Assembly: GCF_031312595.1 (NCBI RefSeq)
Contig: NZ_CP133592.1
Location: 1,488,001 to 1,552,000 of the forward strand
DNA length: 64,000 nt
DNA from: Methanolobus sediminis
GTDB lineage: Archaea; Halobacteriota; Methanosarcinia; Methanosarcinales; Methanosarcinaceae
Reading direction: 5' to 3'
Shown: positions 1 through 10,009 of the stretch, one piece after another
Numbering within the stretch: the stretch's first letter is position 1
Layout: the number at the start of each line of letters is the position of its first letter
Notes under the pieces: generated by a model
Seen by the model: only the letters and a program-made list of their open reading frames with translations
What the model was told of the DNA's origin: nothing
Database searches by the model: none
Position numbers and translations under genes: made by a program

Positions 1-817
1 TCATTGCAGCCGCCACCTCTACTACATCCTTTGTTTCAGCAACATCGTGAGTCCTTACGATATGTGCACCCTTGTGGATAACAATTGCAGTTGCAGCAAG
101 GCTTCCATACAACCTTTCTTTTGCCGGTTTGTGTAACACAGCATCGATGCAGGATTTTCGTGATACGGCTGCAAGCAGTGGCCTGCCAAAAACCCTGAGA
201 CTCTCGAACTGGTCTATAGTCTCAAAATCAAAAATCGGGTCTTTTTCAGGTATCCATTTACCGACTGCCGGGTCAAGAATAAGCTTGTTGGTATCGATGT
301 CTTTTGCATCTGCTCTGCTGATTATGTCAGCAAGTGATTGCATGATAGCATCCATGCCAATTGGGTCACCGGGAACCTTTTCCGATGCCATAACAACAGC
401 AGGACAATCGTACTCAGCAACAACATCCATCATTTCGGGATTTGTTGTAAAGCCTGATACATCATTGATAATATCTGCACCATGTTTCAGGGATTCTTTT
501 GCAACGCTTGCATAAACAGTGTCTACGGAAATGAGTGCATCCACATTTTCATTAAGTAAATCCAGTGCAGGAATCATGCGATTGAGTTCTTCTTCCTCGC
601 TGATCACAGGATTTGCAAGTGGCCATGTGGAACGGGCACCAATATCAAGTATGGTTGCACCGTCATTGATCATCTTTTGTGCAACATCAAGAAGAGAATC
701 GTTACTAACAACCGAACCCTTATAAAAGGATTCTTTGCTGAGGTTGATGATACCCATAAGTCTTACAGGATGCTCGTCACCAACTTTCAAGCCGCATATG
801 TCTACATCAACAACCAT
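1..817 (-). CDS. Dihydropteroate synthase-like protein (3' end cut by window edge)
   Basis: Read by hand from the reverse strand; it opens with ATG at 817 and stays open to the window edge, about 272 codons, so only a few C-terminal codons are missing. The TIM-barrel signatures of the DHPS family are visible: MGIINLS near the N-terminus, the pterin-site stretch GATILDIGARST around residue 55, and NDVSGF near residue 115. The family joins a pterin pyrophosphate to pABA (folate) or to an arylamine (methanopterin). The neighbours folD, glyA and purN all use or interconvert tetrahydrofolate C1 units, which favours folate over methanopterin synthesis. That substrate choice is inference; family assignment is secure. 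Confidence 0.85.
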   Translation of the reverse strand, partial: MVVDVDICGLKVGDEHPVRLMGIINLSKESFYKGSVVSNDSLLDVAQKMINDGATILDIGARSTWPLANPVISEEEELNRMIPALDLLNENVDALISVDTVYASVAKESLKHGADIINDVSGFTTNPEMMDVVAEYDCPAVVMASEKVPGDPIGMDAIMQSLADIISRADAKDIDTNKLILDPAVGKWIPEKDPIFDFETIDQFESLRVFGRPLLAAVSRKSCIDAVLHKPAKERLYGSLAATAIVIHKGAHIVRTHDVAETKDVVEVAAAM

Positions 818-905
818 TATTCAACCTGGTAGTTTTAATCAAAGGTAAATGAGCAAAACAGTTTTGCCAAAATAGTATTCAATTAATAAAATATAAGTGT
901 GCTTA

Positions 906-1766
906 TCAGCTGTTTGAAGCTGCCATAAGCACGTGCTCCATGAGAATTGCAATGGTCATAGGACCAACACCTCCCGGAACAGGGGTTATCAGTGAAGCTT
1001 TCTTCACGACATTATCAAAATCAACATCACCGTAAACCTTGCCTTCTTTCTCGGTGATCCCAACGTCAAAGATCACTGCACCTTCCTTCACCATATCGGC
1101 TTTAATAAGGTGCATTACACCGGTTCCGACTACAAGGATATCTGCATCTAGGGTGAATTTCTTCAGGTCATCGGTGAAAACGTGGCAAACAGAAACGGTT
1201 GCATTCCTGTTGATAAGCATTGCAGCCATGGGTTTTCCAACAACGTTGCTGTGTCCAACGATTACTGCATGTTTACCCTGGATAGTGACATCATACTCTT
1301 CCAGTGCTCTGATAACACCTTTCGGAGTACATGGTACAAGTCCTTCATCCCCAATGAGAAGTTTACCCATATTGTATGGGTGAAATCCGTCCGCATCCTT
1401 TGCAGGATCTATTGCAAGCATTGCTGATTTATCATCAAGGTGTTTTGGAAGAGGTAACTGGAGGAGAATTCCGTGGATATCCTTCCTGTCATTCAATTCC
1501 TGGATACGCTGCATGAGTTCTTCCTGTGTGGTGGACTCAGGCATATTCTGGTCCTCTGCGTGTATGCCAACTCTTTCACATGCTTTGTGTTTGAGACGGA
1601 CATACATCTTGGATGCAGGGTCCTCGCCAACAAGTATGGTTGCAAGTCCAGGTGTGATACCTTTCTCTGCCTTGAGCTTGTCAACTCCCTGCTTTACCTG
1701 CTCTTCCACTTTCTTTGACAGGCCTCTGCCGTCTATCTTCCTGGAATCGTAGTTCTCTTCTGCCAT
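906..1766 (-). CDS. folD: Bifunctional methylene-H4F dehydrogenase / methenyl-H4F cyclohydrolase FolD
   Basis: A protein of 286 residues, the usual FolD length. It interconverts methylene-, methenyl- and formyl-tetrahydrofolate with NAD(P). Seen in sequence: the catalytic Tyr/Lys segment [10 protein letters not shown] near residue 56, the substrate loop QLPLPKH near 100, the Rossmann motif [13 protein letters not shown] near 167, and the C-terminal [11 protein letters not shown] signature. It lies 45 nt downstream of glyA on the same strand and upstream of the DHPS gene, so these probably form one transcription unit. Methanogens normally carry C1 units on methanopterin; a folate-specific FolD/GlyA set is known from Methanosarcina barkeri. 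Confidence 0.96.
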   Translation of the reverse strand: MAEENYDSRKIDGRGLSKKVEEQVKQGVDKLKAEKGITPGLATILVGEDPASKMYVRLKHKACERVGIHAEDQNMPESTTQEELMQRIQELNDRKDIHGILLQLPLPKHLDDKSAMLAIDPAKDADGFHPYNMGKLLIGDEGLVPCTPKGVIRALEEYDVTIQGKHAVIVGHSNVVGKPMAAMLINRNATVSVCHVFTDDLKKFTLDADILVVGTGVMHLIKADMVKEGAVIFDVGITEKEGKVYGDVDFDNVVKKASLITPVPGGVGPMTIAILMEHVLMAASNS

Positions 1767-1811
1767 TATGAAAACACCTGATGTAGTTTCTATACAGCCT
1801 GCGTTTTTAAT

Positions 1812-3047
1812 TTACTTGTAAACCGGGAATCTGCTGCAAAGCTGCTCAACATCGGAGTTGACACCGTGAAGGACTGAATCATTATCGAGGTTGTTAACTA
1901 CATCTGCAATGTATCCTGCGATTTCCTTCATCTGGTCTTCTTTCATTCCTCTTGTTGTTGCTGCAGGTGTACCGATCCTTATTCCACTTGTGATGAATGG
2001 GCTTCTGGTCTCGAATGGAATGGTGTTCTTGTTAAGGACAATTCCTGCCTTGCTCATTCCTGCTTCTGCATCCTTTCCTGTGATGTCGAACTTGTTAAGG
2101 TTAAGGAGCATTACGTGGTTGTCAGTTCCACCGGATACGATATCGAAATCCCTTGCCTGGAGTTCCTTTGCAAGGACATCTGCGTTCTTTACTGTCTGGA
2201 ACTGGTCTGCCTTGAACTTCTCTCCGAGTGCTTCCTTGAATGCAACAGCCTTAGCTGCGATGATATGCATGAGTGGTCCGCCCTGAATTCCTGGGAACAC
2301 TGACCTGTTCAAATCCTTTGCGTACTCTTCCTTACACATTACCATTCCACCCCTTGGACCTCTGAGGGTCTTGTGGGTTGTGGTTGTGACAAAGTCTGCA
2401 TATGGTACTGGGCTTGGGTGAGCGCCTGCTGCTACAAGACCTGCAATGTGTGCGATATCTGCAAGGAGATATGCTCCTACTTCATCAGCAATGTCTCTGA
2501 ATGCCTTGAAGTCAAGGGTTCTCGAGTATGCTGAAGCACCGCAGACGATCATCTGTGGCTTCTTTTCCTTTGCCATTAGCATAAGTGCATCGTAGTCAAG
2601 GGCTTCTGTCTCCTTGTCAACACCGTATGGTACTATATTATAGAGCTGTCCTGCAAAGTTTACAGGGCTTCCGTGTGAAAGGTGGCCTCCGTGTGAGAGG
2701 TCCATTGACATGATTGTGTCGCCTGGCTTGATAACTGAGAAATAACATGCCATGTTTGAACCGGAACCTGAGTGTGGCTGGACATTTACATGTTCTGCAC
2801 CAAAGATCTCCTTTGCTCTCTCAATAGCAAGGTCTTCTGCAATATCTACAAATTCGCAGCCACCATAGTAGCGCTTTCCTGAGTATCCTTCTGCGTATTT
2901 GTTTGTCATGACAGAGCCCTGTGCTTCCATTACAGCACGGCTTGCATAGTTCTCTGATGCTATCAGGTTCAGCTTGTAATCCTGACGGTTTGCTTCAAGC
3001 CTTAAGGCTTCTGCAATATCCGGGTCAATTTCTGAGATGTAAGACAT
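1812..3047 (-). CDS. glyA: Serine hydroxymethyltransferase GlyA
   Basis: PLP enzyme that converts serine plus tetrahydropterin to glycine and methylene-pterin. About 411 residues from the ATG at 3047, which I prefer over an in-frame GTG three codons upstream because GGTAAC can act as its ribosome site and family members start MSYI/L-like. Visible signatures: NLIASENY near residue 30, the PHSGSGSN cofactor segment near 95, and the PLP-lysine motif [14 protein letters not shown] near 225. Located between purN and folD on the same strand; the neighbourhood indicates tetrahydrofolate as the C1 acceptor. Confidence 0.96.
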   Translation of the reverse strand: MSYISEIDPDIAEALRLEANRQDYKLNLIASENYASRAVMEAQGSVMTNKYAEGYSGKRYYGGCEFVDIAEDLAIERAKEIFGAEHVNVQPHSGSGSNMACYFSVIKPGDTIMSMDLSHGGHLSHGSPVNFAGQLYNIVPYGVDKETEALDYDALMLMAKEKKPQMIVCGASAYSRTLDFKAFRDIADEVGAYLLADIAHIAGLVAAGAHPSPVPYADFVTTTTHKTLRGPRGGMVMCKEEYAKDLNRSVFPGIQGGPLMHIIAAKAVAFKEALGEKFKADQFQTVKNADVLAKELQARDFDIVSGGTDNHVMLLNLNKFDITGKDAEAGMSKAGIVLNKNTIPFETRSPFITSGIRIGTPAATTRGMKEDQMKEIAGYIADVVNNLDNDSVLHGVNSDVEQLCSRFPVYK

Positions 3048-3122
3048 TGTTACCACGTTAAAGATTGTATCTGTTTTTGGAATCCTGGCTTGCCAGGACA
3101 GTATTTAGTTAATATGAGTTAT

Positions 3123-3731
3123 TTATGTGTGTACTACAATTCGACCTTCCACTTTAAGTTTACCCTCAACAAAGAGTTTCACAGCTTCCGGGAAAATCTT
3201 GTGTTCCTGTTCAAGTATGCGGGCTGCAAGATCGTCTGCAGTATCTGTGTCAAGTACAGGAACGCATTTCTGTATAATTATAGGCCCTGTGTCCATTCCT
3301 TCATCAACAAAGTGAACGGTACATCCACTGACCTTTACACCATAATCAAATGCCTGCTGCTGTGCGTGAAGTCCTTTAAAAGAAGGAAGCAGAGCAGGAT
3401 GGATATTTATTATCCTGTTACGGTATGCTGCAATCAGGTCTTTACCAACAAGGCGCATGTATCCTGCAAGGAGCACCAGTCCGACATCATTGTCCTTCAG
3501 TACTTCCATTACCTCTTTTTCATATTCCTGTTTCCCTGAATAATCTGAGGGGTCAACGAACACATCAGTAATTCCATGATTGCGTGCACGTTCAAGTGCA
3601 TACGCGTCTCCAACATCGCTGACAACAACGGATACTTTTGCATCTTTAATGTATCCGTTTTCGATATTATCTATAATGGACTGTAAATTCGATCCTCTTC
3701 CTGAAACAAGTACTGCAATGTTGGTAGTCAT
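3123..3731 (-). CDS. purN: Phosphoribosylglycinamide formyltransferase PurN
   Basis: A protein of 202 residues, normal for PurN, which transfers a formyl group from 10-formyl-H4F to GAR in purine synthesis. Seen: the N-terminal phosphate loop VLVSGRGSNLQS, the catalytic Asn-His region RIINIHPALLPSFKGLHA near residue 105, and the Asp-containing segment HFVDEGMDTGPII. It is the most upstream gene of the leftward glyA-folD-DHPS group (75 nt gap to glyA), so the cluster couples folate synthesis, C1 loading and its use for purines. Many methanogens use formate-dependent PurT instead, which makes the formyl-folate route notable here. Confidence 0.95.
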   Translation of the reverse strand: MTTNIAVLVSGRGSNLQSIIDNIENGYIKDAKVSVVVSDVGDAYALERARNHGITDVFVDPSDYSGKQEYEKEVMEVLKDNDVGLVLLAGYMRLVGKDLIAAYRNRIINIHPALLPSFKGLHAQQQAFDYGVKVSGCTVHFVDEGMDTGPIIIQKCVPVLDTDTADDLAARILEQEHKIFPEAVKLFVEGKLKVEGRIVVHT

Positions 3732-3843
3732 TGTTAGTTCTAAAAGGGATTTCTGTATATTAGGGTTTTGGAATTGCTAAAAAAGTGAAAATATACTGGG
3801 AAAGTTTTCCCTGATTTGTTAGCATTAAAGGAGGTTTTAGCAT

Positions 3844-4812
3844 TCAGATATTGATGTTGTGCTTCTTAGTCCTTTCATCAATAAGTTCAGCAAGCTCCTC
3901 AGTGCCGGAGAGTTTATCCAGTTCGCTTTTCTCTATCAGTACAGTATTCTCCACCGTCTCAGATTTGATCTGTCCGTTGATGATAAAGACTGATTTTGTC
4001 ATTGTAACACAGGAAATGCTGCTCATCAGGTCTGCACGTTTTATCATTGCGCTGCTGTAAGTGCTTACTCCCGTAAGCAGTGTGTCAGAAGTATCCTTTG
4101 ATATTGCTTTAAATGGTGCCTGGCTTGTAGACATTACCTGATATCCCAGAGCATTGAGCATACCAAGGATACCATCATCAGGTTGAGCCTCTGCGGGTTT
4201 TTCCTGTGGCTTTTCCAGACTAACACGTTTCTCAAAACACTGGAGTATGTCTATGGATTTCGCAAGAGCCACATCCAGCAACTCCTCAAGCTGAAGGACA
4301 ATATCAATTGAAGCATCCATGCCGCCTTCTTCATATTTACTTATGGTTCTTCTTGATACTCCAAGTTCGGTGGCAAGTGCACCCAATGACATTGCGGTTC
4401 TCTTACGTGCTTCTTTTAGCACATCCCCATCAATAGATACATAGAGTCCACCGGGGGCTGCGGATACAAGAGGCGGTACATCCTCAACAAAATAGTCATA
4501 AAGGGTCTGGACATTCACAGCAGGGATGTCGTAGCGCATGTATACCACGCTGTCTTCCAGCATCTGATCCCTAGTCTTGGCACCAATGAGTACTGCAGTC
4601 CCTCCAAGATAACGTGCAAGGCTTTTCATTTCCCTTGCAGTTTCCTCATTCAGGCCATCTATATTATACAATACCTTGTAAAAGATGAGTACATCCCCTT
4701 TTCGGGCTGCAAGGTCAAAGCTCCGTGGACGAATATTACATCGCTTTGAGACCATAAAGCCAGCTTGTTGTAATACATCAATGATCTGATGTATGAGGAT
4801 GTCTTTTGTCAT
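3844..4812 (-). CDS. Archaeal HTH-type transcriptional regulator with nuclease-fold-like N-terminal domain
   Basis: About 322 residues from ATG 4812. A further in-frame ATG exists at 4881, but the A+T box at 4898-4912 would place the transcription start near 4880, so the downstream start fits better. N-terminal domain (residues 1-125, FDLAARKG then strand FYKVLYN) resembles a restriction-endonuclease-like fold without an obvious acidic-Lys active site. Residues about 135-195 form an Xre/Cro-type HTH (LGVSRRTISKYEEGG). The C-terminal half has a second small domain (PFKAISKD...TYSSAMIKRA). This matches a family annotated in archaea only as putative HTH regulatory protein. It is transcribed away from the sensor kinase at 5063. 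Target genes are unknown. Confidence 0.85.
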   Translation of the reverse strand: MTKDILIHQIIDVLQQAGFMVSKRCNIRPRSFDLAARKGDVLIFYKVLYNIDGLNEETAREMKSLARYLGGTAVLIGAKTRDQMLEDSVVYMRYDIPAVNVQTLYDYFVEDVPPLVSAAPGGLYVSIDGDVLKEARKRTAMSLGALATELGVSRRTISKYEEGGMDASIDIVLQLEELLDVALAKSIDILQCFEKRVSLEKPQEKPAEAQPDDGILGMLNALGYQVMSTSQAPFKAISKDTSDTLLTGVSTYSSAMIKRADLMSSISCVTMTKSVFIINGQIKSETVENTVLIEKSELDKLSGTEELAELIDERTKKHNINI

Positions 4813-4947
4813 AGGCAAATAGCCATTGTTTGCACATCTATATAAAGATATCCCATGGGGTGCCTTTAAATACAGACTCATAATCTCTTAGAGATAATAA
4901 TTTATTATATTATATGGGCAAATTATTTATCTAATATGCAGAAATAA

Positions 4948-4963
4948 TGTTGTATATACAACA
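4948..4963. promoter_or_regulatory. 16-bp perfect palindrome over a TATA-like core, upstream of the sensor kinase
   Basis: TGTTGTATATACAACA is a perfect palindrome with a TATATA centre. If the centre serves as TATA box, transcription would start near 4980, about 80 nt before the kinase ATG at 5063. A palindrome covering the TATA box is a typical place for a repressor site; the regulator is not identified. Confidence 0.45.
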
Positions 4964-5062
4964 ACGCCTCATTTTTTATGACAGTTGGTACATTGCTTGT
5001 TGAGTGAAAAATATGGAACCAGAGATAGAAGAAATGCAAATTTCATTTGAGGGGTATTTCTG

Positions 5063-6958
5063 ATGTCTGCACTTGAGAGAGCTTTTCTCAGTACCAAACA
5101 TATTATTGTATTTTCATTCTTCTTTGGAATTCTATCCTGGATCATTGATGGGTTATTGGATACTACTTTTTTCTCGGAAAGAACATTCGTAGATAGTCTG
5201 ATTTTCGGTCTTTCAACTCATGAAATATATATGCGTATTTCAATGTTTTTCATTATTTTGATATTTGGAATGATCGTTTCACTCTTTGTTCACCGAATGC
5301 AGGAAATGAATAATGTAATTGAGAATGAAAAGATAAAATCCCATAAGATAATGGATATTCTACCTATGATCATCCTTTTTCTGGATACTGAAGGGAATGT
5401 TTCATGTGTCAACAAGAAAATCCTCGAACTTACCGGATACGAAGAAGTCCGGATATCAGGCAATAAATGGCTAGACCTTCTTTTTCCAGAGGAATACAGG
5501 TCAGAAGTACTTCCATACTGGGACAAGTTTGTATCAGGCGAGATCGATTCTGTAACAGGTCTTGAATTTCCTATTATATGTGCAGACGGTTCCAGAAAAC
5601 ATGTACTCTGGAATGCTGTTTCTTTTATTGATGATAACGGGAGATTTGCCGGTATCACAATATCCGGTGAAGATATTACTGATAGAAAAATTGCTGAAAA
5701 AGCACTTCTAATGGATGAATCCCGGCTTGAGGCCCTGATTGAGCTAAGTCAATATTCAGATTCTACAATAGAAGAAATCCTTGACTTTTCACTTGAAAAA
5801 GCAGTAAACCTTACAGAAAGCAGTGTAGGTTATGTTGGCTTTGTGAATGAAGCTGAAGAAACTTTCTCCATGTATTCATGGTCTGAAATAACTGAAGCTG
5901 GTTATGAGATAAAAACGGTAAATATGGACTGCAATATAGACGTAGATAATCTGTGGGGAATAATCGTAAAGCAGCGAAAACCCCTAATCTCAAACAATTA
6001 TCCTGATGATTCTCCTATCAAAAAAGGTTCTCCTGCAGGACATGTGAATATCCGTAATTATCTATGCATACCAATATCAGATTCCGGCAATATTGTCATG
6101 ATAGCAAGTGTAGGTAATAAGAATGGAAACTATGACAGTTCTGATATAAGGCAAATAACACTCCTCATGGAAGGTACCTGGAAGATTATACAAAGAAGGG
6201 AAAATGAGGAACAGATAAAATCATATGCAAGGGAAGTTGCGGAATACAATAAGGAACTGGAATCCCTGGATCGCATGAAAGATGAGTTCATGGCAAACAT
6301 AACACATGAATTGAAAACCCCACTGATTCCAATTAAAGGATACAGTGAACTTCTTTTCGAAGGGCATCTGGGTTCGCTGGATGAAGATCAGAAGAAAGGC
6401 ATAGGTGTGATCCTTCAAAATGCTGACAGGTTGCATAAACTGATTGATTCCCTGTTATATATGCAAAACATCCATTCCGGAAATATACAGTATCATCTTG
6501 ATTCAGTAGATATTGTCAACGTGCTGGACAATGTGATCGATAAGGTGCTAACATTTAAAGACAAGGGTCCTGAACTGAAAACAGAATATTCATCTCCTTT
6601 GCCATTTATTTGCGGTAATAGTACCTATCTGAAGCAGGTCTTTTCACACATACTTGAAAATGCCTTAAAATTTACTCCACCTGATGGCTTGATAACAGTT
6701 GTAGCTTCTCATGAGGATAAAAATATTCGAATTATTGTAAGGGATACGGGTATAGGAATATCCAAGGATGAAATGCCTCATATTTTCAAACGATTCTATC
6801 AGGTAGATGGCTCCCTGACACGTCGTTACGGTGGAAATGGTCTTGGTCTGTACCTTTGTAAAAGCGTTGTGGAGGCTCACGGAGGTTCCATATATGCAGT
6901 TAGTGAAGTAGGTAAAGGAACAGAGATACATGTTCTTTTGCCAATCATAGAAGAATGA
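5063..6958 (+). CDS. Membrane sensor histidine kinase (2 TM, PAS, GAF, HisKA, HATPase)
   Basis: A 631-residue sensor kinase. Two hydrophobic segments at about residues 13-34 and 57-77 leave no large external domain, so sensing is probably cytoplasmic through a PAS domain (about 88-205, GNVSCVNKK...GITISGEDITDRK) and a GAF domain (about 220-385). HisKA follows, with phosphorylatable His415 in ITHELKTPL, then HATPase with the N-box Asn533 (ENALKF), DTGIG, and the GGNGLGL box. No receiver domain is attached and no response regulator gene lies nearby, as is common for archaeal kinases. The start has a good ribosome site (GAGGGG, 5049-5054). The signal is unknown. Confidence 0.93.
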   Translation: MSALERAFLSTKHIIVFSFFFGILSWIIDGLLDTTFFSERTFVDSLIFGLSTHEIYMRISMFFIILIFGMIVSLFVHRMQEMNNVIENEKIKSHKIMDILPMIILFLDTEGNVSCVNKKILELTGYEEVRISGNKWLDLLFPEEYRSEVLPYWDKFVSGEIDSVTGLEFPIICADGSRKHVLWNAVSFIDDNGRFAGITISGEDITDRKIAEKALLMDESRLEALIELSQYSDSTIEEILDFSLEKAVNLTESSVGYVGFVNEAEETFSMYSWSEITEAGYEIKTVNMDCNIDVDNLWGIIVKQRKPLISNNYPDDSPIKKGSPAGHVNIRNYLCIPISDSGNIVMIASVGNKNGNYDSSDIRQITLLMEGTWKIIQRRENEEQIKSYAREVAEYNKELESLDRMKDEFMANITHELKTPLIPIKGYSELLFEGHLGSLDEDQKKGIGVILQNADRLHKLIDSLLYMQNIHSGNIQYHLDSVDIVNVLDNVIDKVLTFKDKGPELKTEYSSPLPFICGNSTYLKQVFSHILENALKFTPPDGLITVVASHEDKNIRIIVRDTGIGISKDEMPHIFKRFYQVDGSLTRRYGGNGLGLYLCKSVVEAHGGSIYAVSEVGKGTEIHVLLPIIEE

Positions 6959-7034
6959 TGTGTATAAGATTCTTGATCGTTTTCCCTCCAGAGGAATCAT
7001 TTAACACTAATCAATTATATCTGCAATTGGTCAA

Positions 7035-8339
7035 ATGAGCAGTGAAAAGACTAAAATAGTCATTGGGATCGATGATACGGATTCCAGGGAAGGGATGTGC
7101 ACCACATACCTGTGTGCTCTTTTAAGGGATGAGCTTTCTTCATTTGCAAAGATCATATCAGATCCAATACTGGTGCGCCTTAATCCTACAATACCTTACA
7201 AGACCCGTGGAAATGCATCGGTGGCCCTGTTTATTGAATGTGGTGATAAAGAGAAAGTCATCAGGCACGTTACGGAAAAAATAGCCTCAATGGCATGTCT
7301 GGACAATGAGAATACAAATCCGGGTGTTGTTTTTGTTGATGAGGGTCAGTTCGATGCTGTCAAAAGTGAACTCAGTTCATTTTTCAGGCGTGCAGTCAAA
7401 GATGTCATAATGATAGATGAAGCAAAGGAACTTGCTTCTGAACTTGATCTTGAGTTCCATGCTTTCAAGAATGGTCGCGGTCTAATTGGTGCTCTCTCTG
7501 CATGCGGAGCCATGCTTGACCCTGAATGGGATCATACTTATGAATATCTGGCTTACCGGGAAAAAGAAGTATGGGATACCAGACGCAAAGTTGATGAAAG
7601 CTCTCTCTTTGAAGCTGACAGGCAGACATATCCTGATACATGGGACACCGTGGATCTGGCAAACAACATGGTAGTATGTGTTCCACACTCTGGTGACCCG
7701 GTCCTTTACGGAATAAGAGGAAAGGATGCTTCTTCTGTGGAAAAAGCTGCTTCTTTTGTAGTTTCGGAACCTGTGGAACGTGTCTGTGTTTACCGCACCA
7801 ACCAGGGAACGGATATGCATTTGATATCAGTTTCATCAATTAGTGAAATTGAGGAGATGCATTCCTATATTCTGGAAGGCGAAGTCCTTTCAGAACCAAT
7901 AACCATCAGGGGAGGACACACTATATTCCCTCTGAAGGATGCAGCAGGTGATGTCATTGACTGTGCTGCTTTTGAGCCTACAAAGAACTTCAGGGAAATA
8001 ATTCGTAAACTGATCCCTGGTGATAAAGTGGTTGTTTATGGCAGTGTTACTGAAAACACCGTCAACGTTGAAAAGATAAAAATTACAGGGCTGGCAAAAG
8101 CCTATGATATTCGGAATCCTCCCTGTCCTTCCTGTGGAAAGAGAATGAAATCTGCTGGTTCAGGGCAGGGTTACAGATGTAAAAAATGTGGAACAAGTTC
8201 CGTGATTCCTGAGAGAACCGCAATAGAAAGAGATATTCTGCCAGGATTCTATGAAGTTCCGCCATGTGCAAGGCGTCATCTTGCAAAACAACTTCTGCGG
8301 TTTGAAAATGAGGATCTGCCAGTCTTTCCTGGCAGATAA
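7035..8339 (+). CDS. tiaS: tRNA(Ile2) 2-agmatinylcytidine synthetase TiaS
   Basis: A 434-residue archaeal enzyme that uses ATP to attach agmatine to C34 of tRNA-Ile(CAU), so that it reads AUA codons. Visible order: N-terminal kinase-like domain with IGIDDTDSREGMCTTY near residue 10, the second domain with RGLIGALSA near 150, an OB-fold around 290-360, and a C-terminal zinc ribbon with CPSCGKR and CKKCG near 370-390. Length is typical for the family. The gene ends six nucleotides from the convergent nadE, with a 9-bp hairpin (8314-8337) touching its stop codon. Confidence 0.95.
   Translation: MSSEKTKIVIGIDDTDSREGMCTTYLCALLRDELSSFAKIISDPILVRLNPTIPYKTRGNASVALFIECGDKEKVIRHVTEKIASMACLDNENTNPGVVFVDEGQFDAVKSELSSFFRRAVKDVIMIDEAKELASELDLEFHAFKNGRGLIGALSACGAMLDPEWDHTYEYLAYREKEVWDTRRKVDESSLFEADRQTYPDTWDTVDLANNMVVCVPHSGDPVLYGIRGKDASSVEKAASFVVSEPVERVCVYRTNQGTDMHLISVSSISEIEEMHSYILEGEVLSEPITIRGGHTIFPLKDAAGDVIDCAAFEPTKNFREIIRKLIPGDKVVVYGSVTENTVNVEKIKITGLAKAYDIRNPPCPSCGKRMKSAGSGQGYRCKKCGTSSVIPERTAIERDILPGFYEVPPCARRHLAKQLLRFENEDLPVFPGR
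8314..8337. terminator. Hairpin at the tiaS stop codon
   Basis: Arms ATCTGCCAG (8314-8322) and CTGGCAGAT (8329-8337) are perfectly complementary around a six-base loop. The last base of the stem is the first base of the TAA stop. No strong T-run follows, so it could be an mRNA end or stability structure between convergent genes. Confidence 0.5.
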
Positions 8340-8344
8340 TTAAC

Positions 8345-9124
8345 TTATCTTAGTGATTTTAGTTCTGGTATTGGGGCTGCTTTCTGTTTATGCAGGTTAG
8401 CATTGATCCTTTTCAGGACTGAATCTCTTTGTGTGACGCTCATCCCAAGAGTATTCTGGGCTACCTGGGGTGTTTCGCCTTCAAGTAAAAGCGCAAGGAA
8501 CCTGTCTACAAGTTCATATGTAATTCCAAGCTCGTCCTCATCTGTCTGGTTAGCCCAGAGTCTTGCAGATGGAGCTTTGGTAATGACATCTTCCGGAACT
8601 CCCATGAGTTTTGACATTTCCCTTACTTCTGTTTTGTAAAGGTCGCCTATGGGTTCAAGGTCAACTCCACCGTCCCCATATTTTGTGAAGTATCCTAGAA
8701 GGATCTCTGTCTTGTTGCCGGTTCCCATGACCATTCTGGACATGATATTAGCATAATAATAAAGAACTGACATTCTGATCCTGGCTTTGAGATTACCATT
8801 GGCCTGGGAATTTGATTCGGAACCTTCAGGAATTGAGTTCAGATATCCTGCAAGTATTTCTGAGATGTCAACGGTCTTGAATTCAATTCCAAGTCTCTCT
8901 GCAACTTCAGTGGCATCCAGTACATCCTCGGCAGGTGTCAGAGTGAGTTCAGGCATGTGTATGCCAAGAACATTTTCCTTTCCAAGGGCTTCAACTGTCA
9001 GGTATGCAGTAAGTGCTGAATCAATTCCTCCGCTAAGACCTACAACCGCACCTTTTACACCTGCTTCTGTTGTTTTTTCCCTTATGAACTCAACTATAAT
9101 GTCTTTAGCTTTTGAAATATCCAT
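8345..9124 (-). CDS. nadE: NH3-dependent NAD+ synthetase NadE
   Basis: A 259-residue protein that amidates deamido-NAD with ammonia and ATP. The PP-loop signature VVGLSGGIDSALTAYL is near residue 28; the second signature region MGTGNKTEILLGYFTKYGDGG is near 135. There is no glutaminase domain, so free ammonia is the nitrogen donor. It is convergent with tiaS. A stop-to-start gap of 47 nt separates it from the RAD55-like gene upstream on the same strand, so the two may share a transcript. Confidence 0.95.
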   Translation of the reverse strand: MDISKAKDIIVEFIREKTTEAGVKGAVVGLSGGIDSALTAYLTVEALGKENVLGIHMPELTLTPAEDVLDATEVAERLGIEFKTVDISEILAGYLNSIPEGSESNSQANGNLKARIRMSVLYYYANIMSRMVMGTGNKTEILLGYFTKYGDGGVDLEPIGDLYKTEVREMSKLMGVPEDVITKAPSARLWANQTDEDELGITYELVDRFLALLLEGETPQVAQNTLGMSVTQRDSVLKRINANLHKQKAAPIPELKSLR

Positions 9125-9171
9125 TTATATCAGCCCTGGCAGTCTTTGATTGAGAATGTTCTCTATCATAT

Positions 9172-9879
9172 TTATTTATTGGTTTTTGGAGGTGACAGCT
9201 TGATTCCTTCTTCGGTAATATCATATCCAATAAGTTCCATGGAGAGCTTTGTTCCTCTCATTTTTGGTATGTACATGAACCTTTCCATTTTCCCTGTATA
9301 TGGATTTTCTTTGACCATCAACCGGATAGTGCCATAGGTAGAGTACTCAGCTATTTTGTGTGTGAGTTCGTGTGCTGTTGCATCTATAGTGATGATGGAT
9401 GTTCTCTTTTGCTTTGAAAGCAAATATGCAAGCATATCCACTTTATCCCTGAATTCTTTTAGGTCCACACCAATTGAAAAAGTCCCCAGATTGTCAAGCA
9501 CTATAACATCAATATCATCCTGCATCATATGAATCAGGTTACTGATGTCATCAATTTGCATGTAATTACTGTTATATTCTTCATCGACATCGTATGCTCT
9601 CATTTCCAGAAAACGTATCATTGATAGTTGATTGTTTTCCACAAAAGGTTCAAGGTCAAATCCCAGTGCTTTTGCATGTATCATTATTTTTTCCGGGGTT
9701 TCCTCAGTTGCTATTAGTGCGCATTTTTTACCTTCCTTACATGCATTGTAAAGAAACTGCATTCCCATAATAGTTTTACCTGTTCCAGGTTCTCCTGCAA
9801 TAAGGATGCATTCTCCTTCTGGAATCCCTCCCTGTAATTTTTTGTTAAGTTCCATTATTCCGGTTGATAATCTGGCCAT
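9172..9879 (-). CDS. RAD55/KaiC-like single-domain ATPase
   Basis: A 235-residue RecA-superfamily ATPase with an intact Walker A (GEPGTGKTIMGMQF, residues about 28-41) and Walker B (IDVIVLDNLGTF near 135). It begins with the ITGIxxLNxxLxGGIPxG pattern typical of the KaiC/RAD55 family, which in methanogens is abundant and mostly uncharacterised, often suspected of signalling roles. It lacks the second KaiC repeat. Compare the gene at 26856, a relative without the P-loop lysine. Its role cannot be deduced from its neighbours. Confidence 0.85.
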   Translation of the reverse strand: MARLSTGIMELNKKLQGGIPEGECILIAGEPGTGKTIMGMQFLYNACKEGKKCALIATEETPEKIMIHAKALGFDLEPFVENNQLSMIRFLEMRAYDVDEEYNSNYMQIDDISNLIHMMQDDIDVIVLDNLGTFSIGVDLKEFRDKVDMLAYLLSKQKRTSIITIDATAHELTHKIAEYSTYGTIRLMVKENPYTGKMERFMYIPKMRGTKLSMELIGYDITEEGIKLSPPKTNK

Positions 9880-10009
9880 AGTTTATCTTCTCATTTTATG
9901 ATATATCAATTAATTATACGCATGTTATTATATATTAATGTCGAATATATATCCCTTGCACTTTTACTGACAAAGAATTAATCTATATTCAGAAAGTATC
10001 TGGCATTAT

